Part shown: one piece after another, positions 1 to 5,335 of the stretch
Layout: every line of letters begins with the position of its first letter
Position numbering within the stretch: position 1 is the first letter of the stretch
Assembly: GCA_016302525.1 (NCBI GenBank)
Contig: JAEDNJ010000066.1
Coordinates: 1 to 8,162, forward strand
Length of the DNA stretch: 8,162 nucleotides
Direction of reading: 5' to 3'
Source: Phascolarctobacterium sp.
GTDB taxonomy: Bacteria; Bacillota; Negativicutes; Acidaminococcales; Acidaminococcaceae
Position numbers and translations under genes: made by a program
The notes under the pieces: model-generated
Seen by the model: only the letters and a program-made list of their open reading frames with translations
Database searches by the model: none
Told to the model about the DNA's origin: nothing

Positions 1-63
1 GAGCTAGGCGGCAGGGTGCAGGGAGATGTGCTGGAGTATCTGGAAAGAATGCGCCGATTGTAA
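1..63 (+). CDS. C-terminal end of an upstream gene (possibly the NYN-domain protein YacP)
   Basis: The first frame is open from base 1 to a TAA at 61-63 and encodes 20 residues ending in EYLERMRRL. The 5' part lies outside the window, so the start cannot be seen. In many Firmicutes the gene just before sigH encodes the NYN-domain ribonuclease-like protein YacP, whose C-terminus is often a short charged helix ending in a Leu-Arg-Arg cluster. That fits, but 20 residues cannot prove it. The codon choice resembles the following gene, and the stop lies only 9 bases before the -35 box of the sigH promoter. Confidence 0.45.
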   Translation, partial: ELGGRVQGDVLEYLERMRRL

Positions 64-72
64 AGACATTGC

Positions 73-101
73 TTGACTAGTTGCAGTGTAATGACTATAA
101 T
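73..101 (+). promoter_or_regulatory. SigA-type promoter of sigH
   Basis: TTGACT at 73-78 and TATAAT at 96-101 are separated by exactly 17 bases, one mismatch from the housekeeping consensus. Transcription would start near 108 and give a leader of about 40 bases carrying the GGAGGAG ribosome binding site (138-144) of sigH. Confidence 0.8.
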
Positions 102-148
102 ATTTAGTACAGCTGGCCTATAGGCCTTGGCTAAACTGGAGGAGATTT

Positions 149-871
149 ATGACTACAGAGACGGATTGCGAATCCTTTGAGGTCTTCGAGGGCATGACGG
201 ATGAGGATGTCGTTACTGAGGTGCAGCTCAATGATAATGAGCTGGCTCAGGACTATTTGTTGCATAAATACAAGAACTTTGTCAGAGCGAAGGCACGCAG
301 TTATTTCTTGATTGGCGCAGAGCGTGAGGACATTATTCAGGAGGGCATGATTGGCCTTTACAAGGCTATTCGTGACTTTAAGAATGATAAGCAGGCTTCC
401 TTTAGAGCCTTTGCCGAGCTTTGTGTTACCAGGCAAATCATTACAGCTATAAAAACAGCTACCCGACAAAAGCACATTCCTTTAAACTCTTATGTTTCCC
501 TGAATAAGCCTATCTACGAGGAGGATTCAGACCGCACTCTGCTGGATGTAATCAGCGGCGTCAAGGTGGCCAATCCTGAGGATATGATTATCAGCCGTGA
601 GGAGTTTGATGATATCGAAAATAAGATGAACGATATTCTCAGCAATCTGGAATGGCAGGTGCTCATGAGCTATTTAGATGGCAAGTCCTATCAGGAAATT
701 GCTGTAGAGCTCAATCGTCATGTGAAGTCCATAGACAATGCCCTGCAGAGAGTTAAGCGTAAGCTGGAAAAGCATGTGCTTAGTACAACAGAGATTACAG
801 ACCTGAGGGCTGTTTACAATGGTCTGATGAGTATTGATCCTGTGGAGCGCTTTCAAAAGCAAGATGAATAA
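149..871 (+). CDS. sigH: RNA polymerase sigma factor SigH (sigma-70 family)
   Basis: This 240-residue protein is an alternative sigma factor of the SigH/Spo0H group, which in Bacillus directs early sporulation and competence genes and in non-sporulating Firmicutes is linked to competence and stationary phase. Region 2 spans about residues 35-107, with the segment RSYFLIGAEREDIIQEGMIG followed by the core-binding stretch GLYKAIRDF (69-77). Region 4 spans about 164-210, with a helix-turn-helix around SYQEIAVELN (180-189) and a basic recognition helix ending RVKRKL. Region 3 is only a short linker. The start ATG follows GGAGGAG at 4 bases. Bacillus SigH has 218 residues; the extra length is a C-terminal tail after about residue 213 ending in EVERF-like charged sequence (VERFQKQDE). 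It has its own promoter, and a possible SigH target lies directly downstream. Confidence 0.93.
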   Translation: MTTETDCESFEVFEGMTDEDVVTEVQLNDNELAQDYLLHKYKNFVRAKARSYFLIGAEREDIIQEGMIGLYKAIRDFKNDKQASFRAFAELCVTRQIITAIKTATRQKHIPLNSYVSLNKPIYEEDSDRTLLDVISGVKVANPEDMIISREEFDDIENKMNDILSNLEWQVLMSYLDGKSYQEIAVELNRHVKSIDNALQRVKRKLEKHVLSTTEITDLRAVYNGLMSIDPVERFQKQDE

Positions 872-901
872 TTGCTGTTTACTGTAAATATGTAACATAA
901 A

Positions 902-928
902 AAAGTTAAAAAGGCTTTTTTTAACTTT
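902..928 (+). terminator. AT-rich hairpin after sigH, possible weak terminator
   Basis: A perfect 11-base inverted repeat (AAAGTTAAAAA at 902-912, TTTTTAACTTT at 918-928) encloses a 5-base loop. It lies 31 bases after the sigH stop. The stem is almost all A/T, and only CTT follows before an A-tract, so it is a poor intrinsic terminator on the + strand. It may only attenuate. Confidence 0.4.
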
Positions 929-941
929 CTTAAAAAAAATA

Positions 942-970
942 AAAGGATTTTAGCAAGTTTCAGCGAATAT
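942..970 (+). promoter_or_regulatory. Predicted SigH-dependent promoter
   Basis: AAAGGATTT (942-950), 11 bases, then AGCGAATAT (962-970) matches every specified position of the Bacillus SigH consensus RnAGGAwWW-N11-12-RnnGAATww, the pattern seen in spoVG. Transcription would start near 977, about 50 bases before the ATPase gene at 1028. No good SigA promoter is seen in this gap (TATAAA at 990-995 has no -35 box). The consensus is from Bacillus; its use in this organism is inferred. Confidence 0.6.
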
Positions 971-1027
971 AGTTATCAATCAAAAATCTTATAAAAATGC
1001 ACGAAGGTGTTTAGGAGGAATAAGATC

Positions 1028-1489
1028 ATGAGCCAAGTAGATGAATTATTGAAGGTTGTTGAAGCAGCACAAGCAGACAAAGGTAACATTGTTATCGTTA
1101 CCGGTAAACCTGGCAGCGGCAAGAGCAAGGTTTTGCGCGAGGCTGCGGAAGTAAAGAAATGGACCTATGTTGATTGTCGTATGTTAATCAGCGAGGACTT
1201 CCTGAAAATTGAAGCTCGCGACAGAGGTCTGTATGCACCGGATATGTTCGCAGAAATTTTGGAGAGCTACAATGCAGAGGTTATTATCCTTGACCGTCTG
1301 CAAACTCTGTTCGTTCCCGTATTCCACATTAATGTTGACAGCTTAATGCGTAAGCTGAGCAAGAAATTCACCATCATCAGCGCATGGCCTGGCTACCAAG
1401 CTAACGGCAACCTGTGCTACGACAAATTTGATGGTACCGAAGCAATTCGTATCAGCCCTGACGGATTCAGAATTTTCAATGTAGAATAA
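1028..1489 (+). CDS. brxF: Solitary BrxF-like P-loop ATPase (BREX-3 family protein)
   Basis: The 153-residue product is a small P-loop NTPase. Walker A is GKPGSGKS (26-33). The Walker B strand is VIILD (85-89, D89), followed by Arg instead of the usual Glu. A polar sensor-like strand, IISAW (116-120), precedes PG. The order and spacing of these parts, with LDRLQTLF about ten residues before VDSLMRKLSKKFTIISAWPG, resemble BrxF, the small ATPase of BREX type 3 anti-phage systems, which is also about 150 residues. No brxC, pglX, pglZ, brxA or helicase gene is present, so this is an orphan. I chose ATG 1028 because AGGAGG (1013-1018) sits 9 bases before it; an in-frame GTG at 1007 lies upstream of that site. 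Codon choice matches the flanking core genes, which argues against recent transfer. It sits under a predicted SigH promoter and ends in its own terminator. The family assignment is from memory of the motif pattern; a generic AAA-like ATPase is the alternative. Confidence 0.6.
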   Translation: MSQVDELLKVVEAAQADKGNIVIVTGKPGSGKSKVLREAAEVKKWTYVDCRMLISEDFLKIEARDRGLYAPDMFAEILESYNAEVIILDRLQTLFVPVFHINVDSLMRKLSKKFTIISAWPGYQANGNLCYDKFDGTEAIRISPDGFRIFNVE

Positions 1490-1506
1490 TTTTAACTGAT
1501 TATTTA

Positions 1507-1543
1507 CGAAAGCCTACTTCATAGTAGGCTTTCGCTATGTTTT
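1507..1543 (+). terminator. Intrinsic terminator after the BrxF-like gene
   Basis: A perfect 12-base stem (CGAAAGCCTACT 1507-1518, AGTAGGCTTTCG 1523-1534) encloses the loop TCAT. The tail is CTATGTTTT, a moderate T tract. It separates the ATPase gene from the glycolytic gene downstream. Confidence 0.75.
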
Positions 1544-1639
1544 AGCAGAAATATTGTAGAATTTTTATTTTCCACACAAATACTAGTATATGATATTAGG
1601 CTGCTGGATAAAATAATAAAACTTTAAGGAGAAAAAATA

Positions 1640-2734
1640 ATGGCAGAAAAGAAACGCACCTTTGCTGTATTGACGGGTGGTGGCGATTGCCCTGGCCTGA
1701 ATGCAGTAATTAGCGCTGTAGTAAAAACCTTTTTGAATAATGGCTGTGAGGTGTATGGTATTCAAAACGGCTTCCACGGTTTAGTTATGGATACCATGAA
1801 AAAGCTGGAATACGCTGATGTGTCTGGCATTTTATATCGTGGCGGCACTGTCCTGGGCACCACTAACCGTGACAATCCCTTTAAATTTGCTGAAGAGGTT
1901 AATGGCGAGCTCGTTTATAGCGACAAGAGTGAGGTTGTTAAGGCAAACCTAGAGAAGCATGGTATTGAAACTCTGGTAGTTATCGGTGGTGATGGCAGCC
2001 TGAATATCGGTGCAGAGCTGTCCCGCAAGACTGGCGTAAAGGTTGTCGGCTGTCCTAAGACTATTGATAACGACCTGTCCTGCACTGAGCGTACCTTCGG
2101 CTTTGACACTGCTGTAGCTATGGCTACCGAGGCTGTAGACCGTCTGCACAGCACTGCAGAATCTCATCACAGAGTAATGGCTCTGGAGGTTATGGGTCGC
2201 TATGCTGGCTGGATTGCTCTGCACAGTGGTATTGCTGGCGGTGCGGATATTATTCTCTTGCCCGAAATTCCTTATAAGATGGAATCTATTTTGGCAGAAA
2301 TTAAACAACGCCGTGAACAAGGCAAGGAGTTCAGCATTATTGTTGTTGCTGAGGGCGCTAAGCCTGAGGGCGGCGAAATGACCGTAGCGCGTATGGTAAA
2401 GGGCAGCTTTGAGCCTATCCGTCTGGGTGGCGTGGGTGAAAAGCTAGTGCGTGAAATCGAAGAGCTTACAGGCATTGAATCCCGCTGCACTGTTTTGGGC
2501 TATTTACAACGTGGTGGTTCTCCCACTGCCTTCGATAGAATTCTCTGCACCCGTTATGGCGTGGCTGCAGCAGAGGCTTGCTTAAGAGGCGAGCACAATG
2601 TAATGGCTTCTCTATCCAATGACAACATTGTGATGGTTGACCTGCAAAGAGCGGCAGCTGCTTCCCGTCAGGTTCCTCTGGATAATGACCTGATTAAGGC
2701 GGGCCGTCAAATTGGTGTATGCTTTGGTGATTGA
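1640..2734 (+). CDS. pfkA: 6-phosphofructokinase, ~360-residue type with Gly/Lys donor-site signature
   Basis: The enzyme phosphorylates fructose 6-phosphate to fructose 1,6-bisphosphate, the committed step of glycolysis, in the cytosol. Visible motifs are the N-terminal nucleotide loop TGGGDCPGLNAVI (12-24), GGDGS (116-120), the catalytic loop PKTIDNDL (139-146, catalytic Asp143), MGRYAGWIA (185-193) and LGYLQRGGSPTAFDR (286-300). At 364 residues it is longer than the ~320-residue E. coli/Bacillus PfkA. Position 119 (E. coli 104) is Gly, the ATP-type residue. Position 140 (E. coli 124) is Lys, typical of PPi-dependent and mixed-group enzymes. This pair is known from ATP-dependent members of the actinomycete-type group III, so ATP is the likelier donor. 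AAGGAG at 1626-1631 precedes the ATG by 8 bases. No clear SigA promoter is seen in 1544-1625. It overlaps functionally with uppP in one transcript: the next ATG is 3 bases after its stop. Confidence 0.93.
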   Translation: MAEKKRTFAVLTGGGDCPGLNAVISAVVKTFLNNGCEVYGIQNGFHGLVMDTMKKLEYADVSGILYRGGTVLGTTNRDNPFKFAEEVNGELVYSDKSEVVKANLEKHGIETLVVIGGDGSLNIGAELSRKTGVKVVGCPKTIDNDLSCTERTFGFDTAVAMATEAVDRLHSTAESHHRVMALEVMGRYAGWIALHSGIAGGADIILLPEIPYKMESILAEIKQRREQGKEFSIIVVAEGAKPEGGEMTVARMVKGSFEPIRLGGVGEKLVREIEELTGIESRCTVLGYLQRGGSPTAFDRILCTRYGVAAAEACLRGEHNVMASLSNDNIVMVDLQRAAAASRQVPLDNDLIKAGRQIGVCFGD

Positions 2735-2737
2735 TAG

Positions 2738-3541
2738 ATGGATCAAAATTTAATAGCTGTTATTGTTGGTATCGTAGAGGGTCTGACAGAATTTTTGCCA
2801 GTTTCCTCTACTGGTCACATGATTATTGTTGGACATATGCTGCATTTTGATGAGAATGTGGCAGATGTTTTTGATGTTTTTGTACAGTTGGGAGCAATTT
2901 TATCTGTAATCTTCATCTATAAGGAGCGCTTTGCCCGTTTCTTTACGAAGGATGGCTGGAATGTGGACCGTGGCCTTAGTGTCTGGCATGTGGCTGCAGG
3001 CATTGTGCCAGTTATGGGCGTGGCCTTCTTCCTGCATAAGTACATCAAAATGTACCTGTTCAATCCTTTTACAGTAGCTATTGGGCTTGCCTTGGGCGGC
3101 TTGCTGTTAATATATGCTGAATGGAAAACCAAGGATAAGCAACAAGAGCTGTGCCGTGATGTCGATAAGATTACCTTGAAGCAGGCCACCTGGGTTGGCA
3201 TTTATCAGTTCCTTTCCTTATGGCCAGGCTTTTCGCGCAGCGGCAGCACCATTGCTGGCGGTCTTTTGGTGGGTCTGAGCCGTGAGGTTGCGGCTGCCTA
3301 CACCTTCTTGATTGCCGTACCCTTGATGTTTGTAGCCTGCATTTACGATTTGCTAAAGAATCTGCATCATCTAAATGCAGGTGATTTCCAAATTCTGGCT
3401 ATCGGCTTTGTTGTCTCCTTTGTGGTTGCTTATTGGTCGGTGCTGTGGTTCTTAAAGTTCCTGCACAAGTACAATTTAAGCAGCTTTGGCATTTATAGGC
3501 TTGCCGTTGCCCTGTTCACCGTGTGGTATTTTTATATGTAA
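2738..3541 (+). CDS. uppP: Undecaprenyl-diphosphatase UppP (BacA)
   Basis: This 267-residue integral membrane protein dephosphorylates undecaprenyl diphosphate on the outer face of the membrane to recycle the lipid carrier for peptidoglycan and other envelope polymers. It also gives bacitracin resistance. Both family signatures are present: VEGLTEFLPVSSTGH (13-27, with Glu14, Glu18, Ser24 and His27) and PGFSRSGST (163-171, with Arg167). Several hydrophobic segments surround them, including about 86-100, 111-126, 172-201 and 218-240. The length is normal for the family. The ATG follows the pfkA stop by only 3 bases. No strong Shine-Dalgarno is visible (only a weak GGTGA at 2725-2729), so its translation is probably coupled to pfkA. 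A strong terminator follows. Confidence 0.95.
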   Translation: MDQNLIAVIVGIVEGLTEFLPVSSTGHMIIVGHMLHFDENVADVFDVFVQLGAILSVIFIYKERFARFFTKDGWNVDRGLSVWHVAAGIVPVMGVAFFLHKYIKMYLFNPFTVAIGLALGGLLLIYAEWKTKDKQQELCRDVDKITLKQATWVGIYQFLSLWPGFSRSGSTIAGGLLVGLSREVAAAYTFLIAVPLMFVACIYDLLKNLHHLNAGDFQILAIGFVVSFVVAYWSVLWFLKFLHKYNLSSFGIYRLAVALFTVWYFYM

Positions 3542-3546
3542 GAACA

Positions 3547-3585
3547 AAGAAGCTCTAAGATTTAGGTGTTAGAGCTTCTTTTTTT
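3547..3585 (+). terminator. Strong intrinsic terminator of pfkA-uppP
   Basis: A 12-base perfect stem (AAGAAGCTCTAA 3547-3558, TTAGAGCTTCTT 3569-3580) with a 10-base loop runs into a T tract to 3585. It begins 5 bases after the uppP stop. Confidence 0.9.
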
Positions 3586-3586
3586 G

Positions 3587-3595
3587 TGTTATAAT
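3587..3595 (+). promoter_or_regulatory. Extended -10 promoter of the reductase gene
   Basis: TGTTATAAT (3587-3595) is a perfect extended -10 element. The -35 position (TGTTAG, 3567-3572) is poor and lies in the terminator hairpin just upstream. The start would be near 3602, leaving a leader of about 37 bases before ATG 3639. Confidence 0.6.
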
Positions 3596-3638
3596 GGTTA
3601 TATCATATAGCTGCAAAGCTGAGGAAGCGAGGGAAACT

Positions 3639-4502
3639 ATGCACAAGATTGGTTTTATTGGCGTGGGCATTATGGGAAAATCGATGGTTCGCAATTTGAT
3701 GATGGCGGGCTTTGAATTACATATATTTGCGAGAACAAGGGCTAAGGTAGAGGATGTGATAGAGGAGGGCGCTATCTTTCATCCGACCATTGCTGACTGC
3801 GTTAAGGGTTGCGAGGCTGTAATTACCATTGTAGGCTTTCCTACAGATGTAGAAGAGGTTTACTTTAAGTCGGGCAATATACTAGACAGCGCGCCCAAGG
3901 GAGCATATTTGATTGATATGACTACTAGTAGCCCTGCTCTGGCAGAGCGCATTGCCAGGGAGGGGCTTAGCCGTGGCTTTAGGGTGCTGGATGCCCCTGT
4001 CACTGGTGGCGATATTGGCGCCAAAAACGGCACACTGTCTATTCTCGTAGGAGGTGCTAAGGAAGATTATGAGGCTTGCCAGGAGCTGTTTAGGGGGATG
4101 GGCACGAATATCAACTACCAAGGCACCTACGGTGCTGGACAGCACGCTAAGCTGGCAAACCAGATTGTTATTGCGGGCACACTGTCTGGCGTTTGTGAGG
4201 CTATGGCCTATGCTAAGGCGAAGGGCTTAGACCTGGAGGTTTGGCTGAACTCTGTTGCAACTGGCGCTGCTGGCAGCAAACAAATGGACAGCTTCGGCAA
4301 GAAAATGCTGGTTGGCGATTATGCGCCGGGCTTTTTCATGAAGCATTTTATTAAGGATATGCGGCTGGCTTTGGAGGAAGCAAAGGCTAGCGAGCTGAGC
4401 CTGGAGGTGCTAGAGCGGGTGTTGGATAACTACAAGGAGCTGGCAGCAGAGGGCTTGGATGAGCTGGGTACGCAGGCCTTAATTAAGCACTACGAAAAAT
4501 AA
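3639..4502 (+). CDS. NAD(P)-dependent oxidoreductase, 3-hydroxyisobutyrate / tartronate-semialdehyde reductase family
   Basis: The 287-residue protein belongs to the beta-hydroxyacid dehydrogenase family, which interconverts small beta-hydroxyacids and their semialdehydes in the cytosol. The Rossmann dinucleotide loop is GFIGVGIMG (5-13). FARTRAK (30-36), with Arg32 after the second strand, suggests a preference for NADP(H). The substrate-binding motif is DAPVTGGDIGAKNGTLSILV (118-137). GQHAKLANQI (167-176) carries the catalytic Lys171 and Asn174, and the C-terminal helical domain has KD at 239-240. The length is normal. ATG 3639 is preferred because GAGGGA (3629-3634) precedes it and the alternative in-frame ATG at 3594 overlaps the -10 box. 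The substrate is not settled: tartronate semialdehyde (GarR-like), 3-hydroxyisobutyrate, glyoxylate or succinic semialdehyde are all possible. Neighbouring genes give no pathway clue. Confidence 0.85.
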   Translation: MHKIGFIGVGIMGKSMVRNLMMAGFELHIFARTRAKVEDVIEEGAIFHPTIADCVKGCEAVITIVGFPTDVEEVYFKSGNILDSAPKGAYLIDMTTSSPALAERIAREGLSRGFRVLDAPVTGGDIGAKNGTLSILVGGAKEDYEACQELFRGMGTNINYQGTYGAGQHAKLANQIVIAGTLSGVCEAMAYAKAKGLDLEVWLNSVATGAAGSKQMDSFGKKMLVGDYAPGFFMKHFIKDMRLALEEAKASELSLEVLERVLDNYKELAAEGLDELGTQALIKHYEK

Positions 4503-4503
4503 G

Positions 4504-4532
4504 TTGACAAAAATTTAAAGATAGTGTAAAAT
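4504..4532 (+). promoter_or_regulatory. SigA promoter of tRNA-Thr
   Basis: TTGACA (4504-4509), 17 bases, TAAAAT (4527-4532), one mismatch from consensus. It begins one base after the reductase stop codon, and the tRNA starts 14 bases after the -10 box. Confidence 0.85.
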
Positions 4533-4545
4533 AACTTTGTTATGT

Positions 4546-4621
4546 GCTAGGCTAGCTCAACTGGCAGAGCAGCTGATTTGTAATCAGCAGGTTGCGGGTT
4601 CGATTCCTGTGCCTAGCTCCA
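4546..4621 (+). tRNA. tRNA-Thr (anticodon TGT), CCA encoded
   Basis: A full cloverleaf can be drawn. The acceptor stem is GCTAGGC (4546-4552) with GCCTAGC (4611-4617). The D arm is GCTC/GAGC (4555-4558, 4567-4570). The anticodon stem is GCTGA/TCAGC around the loop TTTGTAA, giving anticodon TGT at 4579-4581. The T arm is GCGGG/CCTGT with loop TTCGATT and two G-U pairs. The discriminator is T4618 and CCA is encoded at 4619-4621. It decodes ACA threonine codons. Its 3' end serves as the attachment site of the element that follows. Confidence 0.97.
4605..4621 (+). repeat. attL: tRNA-Thr 3' end, 17-bp direct repeat
   Basis: TCCTGTGCCTAGCTCCA is identical to 6093-6109. It covers the 3' half of the T arm, the acceptor strand and CCA, the usual overlap between a tRNA gene and a tyrosine-recombinase element. 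Sequence on either side differs between the copies. Confidence 0.88.
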
Positions 4622-4632
4622 ATTAAAAACAT

Positions 4633-4666
4633 ACCTCCAGTATAAAAGCTGGAGGTTTTTGTTTTT
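4633..4666 (+). terminator. Element-borne terminator behind tRNA-Thr
   Basis: ACCTCCAG (4633-4640) pairs with CTGGAGGT (4649-4656), with an 8-base loop, followed by TTTTGTTTTT. It lies inside the integrated element, 11 bases after the tRNA, and replaces the chromosomal terminator now displaced to 6121-6160. Confidence 0.85.
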
Positions 4667-4740
4667 GTAGTAAAAATGATGGGTAACTATAATGTTAAAT
4701 TTGGCAATGTGCTGTCAACTTCTCAATATGATAATAAAGT

Positions 4741-4779
4741 AATAAGACGCCTAGCTATTTTTTATGGAAACGTCTTATT
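4741..4779. repeat. Inverted repeat near attL
   Basis: AATAAGACG (4741-4749) and CGTCTTATT (4771-4779) form a perfect 9-base inverted repeat with a 21-base spacer. No useful T tract follows on either strand. It abuts the arm-like boxes at 4781, so it may be part of the attachment region; its role is unknown. Confidence 0.5.
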
Positions 4780-4780
4780 T

Positions 4781-4800
4781 GGGTGCAACCGTGGGTGCAA
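4781..4800. repeat. Left integrase arm-like box pair
   Basis: GGGTGCAA occurs at 4781-4788 and 4793-4800, 12 bases start to start. The 20-base block matches 17 of 20 positions of the block at 6061-6080 near the other end. It lies between the integrase stop and attL, where phage and ICE integrases have arm-type binding sites. Confidence 0.65.
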
Positions 4801-4808
4801 TAGACTGA

Positions 4809-4951
4809 TTATATGAGGTAAATATTGGCTACTTCGGTTGTAATTTTCTCATCATAGGCCCTAATTACATGACCATAGAGCTTTAGTGAAATCGTTGGAT
4901 CAGAGTGACCAAATCGTAGAGCTATAGTGGGTTATCATTGTGTTGCAGGGG
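4809..4951 (-). pseudogene. C-terminal stump of a tyrosine integrase
   Basis: On the minus strand, 4931 down to the TAA at 4811-4809 encodes 40 residues of a tyrosine recombinase C-terminus: RFGHSDPTISLKLYGHV holds the conserved GHS box and the Tyr nucleophile (KLYGH), followed by a charged tail. Reading back, 4951-4932 encodes LQHNDN in another frame, which would restore the usual leucine-rich stretch before the GHS box after a single-base change. Upstream of that no integrase reading is left, and the Arg of the RHT motif and the DNA-binding domains are missing. It points toward the adjacent attL, as expected for the integrase of this element, and cannot be functional. Confidence 0.8.
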
Positions 4952-4966
4952 TAAACGTGGTATACT
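4938..4966 (+). promoter_or_regulatory. Candidate promoter of the DUF3791-DUF3990 genes
   Basis: TGGTATACT (4958-4966) is an extended -10 element with TTGTGT (4938-4943) 17 bases ahead of TATACT. It lies within the decayed integrase sequence, on the opposite strand, and would give a leader of about 145 bases before 5117. A second weak candidate is TTGGTC (5060-5065) with GATACT (5081-5086). Confidence 0.5.
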
Positions 4967-4988
4967 AATGTTAGACAGATGTGTCTTT

Positions 4989-5078
4989 ATGTTGCTATAT
5001 GTTAAGAAATCCCAAATGCTGTTTACCGAATTTAAACAGCAGAATATGTTTAAGCTATCTTGGTCTTATTACCTGTAG
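4989..5078 (+). pseudogene. Possible fossil of a second DUF3791 gene
   Basis: A 29-codon frame from ATG 4989 to TAG 5076-5078 contains EFKQQNMF, resembling LFKQHNIL (residues 34-41) of the DUF3791 protein encoded at 5117. At the DNA level TTTAAACAGCAGAATAT (5031-5047) differs by one base from 5219-5235. There is no ribosome binding site before 4989. It may be a decayed duplicate, or the repeat may be chance. Confidence 0.3.
5017..5041. repeat. Inverted repeat in the leader of the DUF cassette
   Basis: TGCTGTTTA (5017-5025) and TAAACAGCA (5033-5041) form a perfect 9-base inverted repeat with a 7-base spacer, 76 bases before the first cassette gene. It could be an operator or an RNA hairpin. 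No T tract follows, so it is not a terminator. Confidence 0.5.
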
Positions 5079-5116
5079 CTGATACTGTTTATGAGAATAG
5101 GCAAGGAGGGAACAGT

Positions 5117-5335
5117 ATGTCAGAGCAAGATAAAAAAGATTGTAATTTAATAGTGATAGCAGTTGTAGAAAACTTTGCAAGCAAGCATAACATGGCTTCT
5201 AAAGACGTGCTGGCTTTGTTTAAACAGCATAATATTTTGGAAACTATAAGGTCCCAATATGCTGTATTGCATATGTTAGATTTAGATGAGGCAGAAGAGT
5301 TTGCAGAAGAACTTCTTCAGGGTAAAGCATCATGA
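5117..5335 (+). CDS. DUF3791 domain small protein, possible antitoxin or partner
   Basis: This 72-residue protein resembles the DUF3791 family: short acidic helical proteins with a pattern like FASKHNMASKDVLALF...HNILE followed by YAVLHMLDLDEAEEFAEELL. No catalytic motif, signal peptide or membrane segment is visible. ATG 5117 is chosen because AAGGAGG (5103-5109) sits 7 bases before it; a GTG at 5060 gives a longer frame but has no such site. It is the first of three overlapping genes. Its stop overlaps the next start as ATGA, so translation is coupled. DUF3791 genes commonly sit beside DUF3990 genes, and a small acidic protein ahead of a candidate enzyme toxin suggests an antitoxin. That role is inferred. 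Confidence 0.75.
   Translation: MSEQDKKDCNLIVIAVVENFASKHNMASKDVLALFKQHNILETIRSQYAVLHMLDLDEAEEFAEELLQGKAS

Noticed and set aside
1007..1027. GTG start at 1007 for the BrxF-like gene
   Set aside because: The AGGAGG site at 1013-1018 lies inside this extension and is correctly spaced for ATG 1028; the extra residues are not needed for the fold.
1028..1489. A full BREX phage-defence locus
   Set aside because: No methyltransferase, PglZ-like phosphatase, BrxC ATPase or helicase gene is present in the surrounding sequence.
1554..1594. SigH-like GAAT at 1559-1562 or a SigA promoter with TATGAT (1589-1594) for pfkA
   Set aside because: No AGGA box lies 11-12 bases before the GAAT, and no acceptable -35 box lies 16-18 bases before TATGAT. 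The pfkA promoter remains undetermined.
1915..2490. Open frames on the minus strand across pfkA
   Set aside because: They lie antisense within a clear phosphofructokinase gene, lack ribosome sites and show no family resemblance. The same holds for minus-strand frames over uppP, the reductase and the PocR gene.
3594..3638. ATG start at 3594 for the reductase
   Set aside because: It overlaps the TATAAT box and precedes the expected transcript start. ATG 3639 has a ribosome site and places the Rossmann strand at the N-terminus as in the family.
5060..5116. Longer GTG start for the DUF3791 protein
   Set aside because: No ribosome site precedes 5060, while AAGGAGG is ideally placed for ATG 5117 and the added residues do not look like the family.
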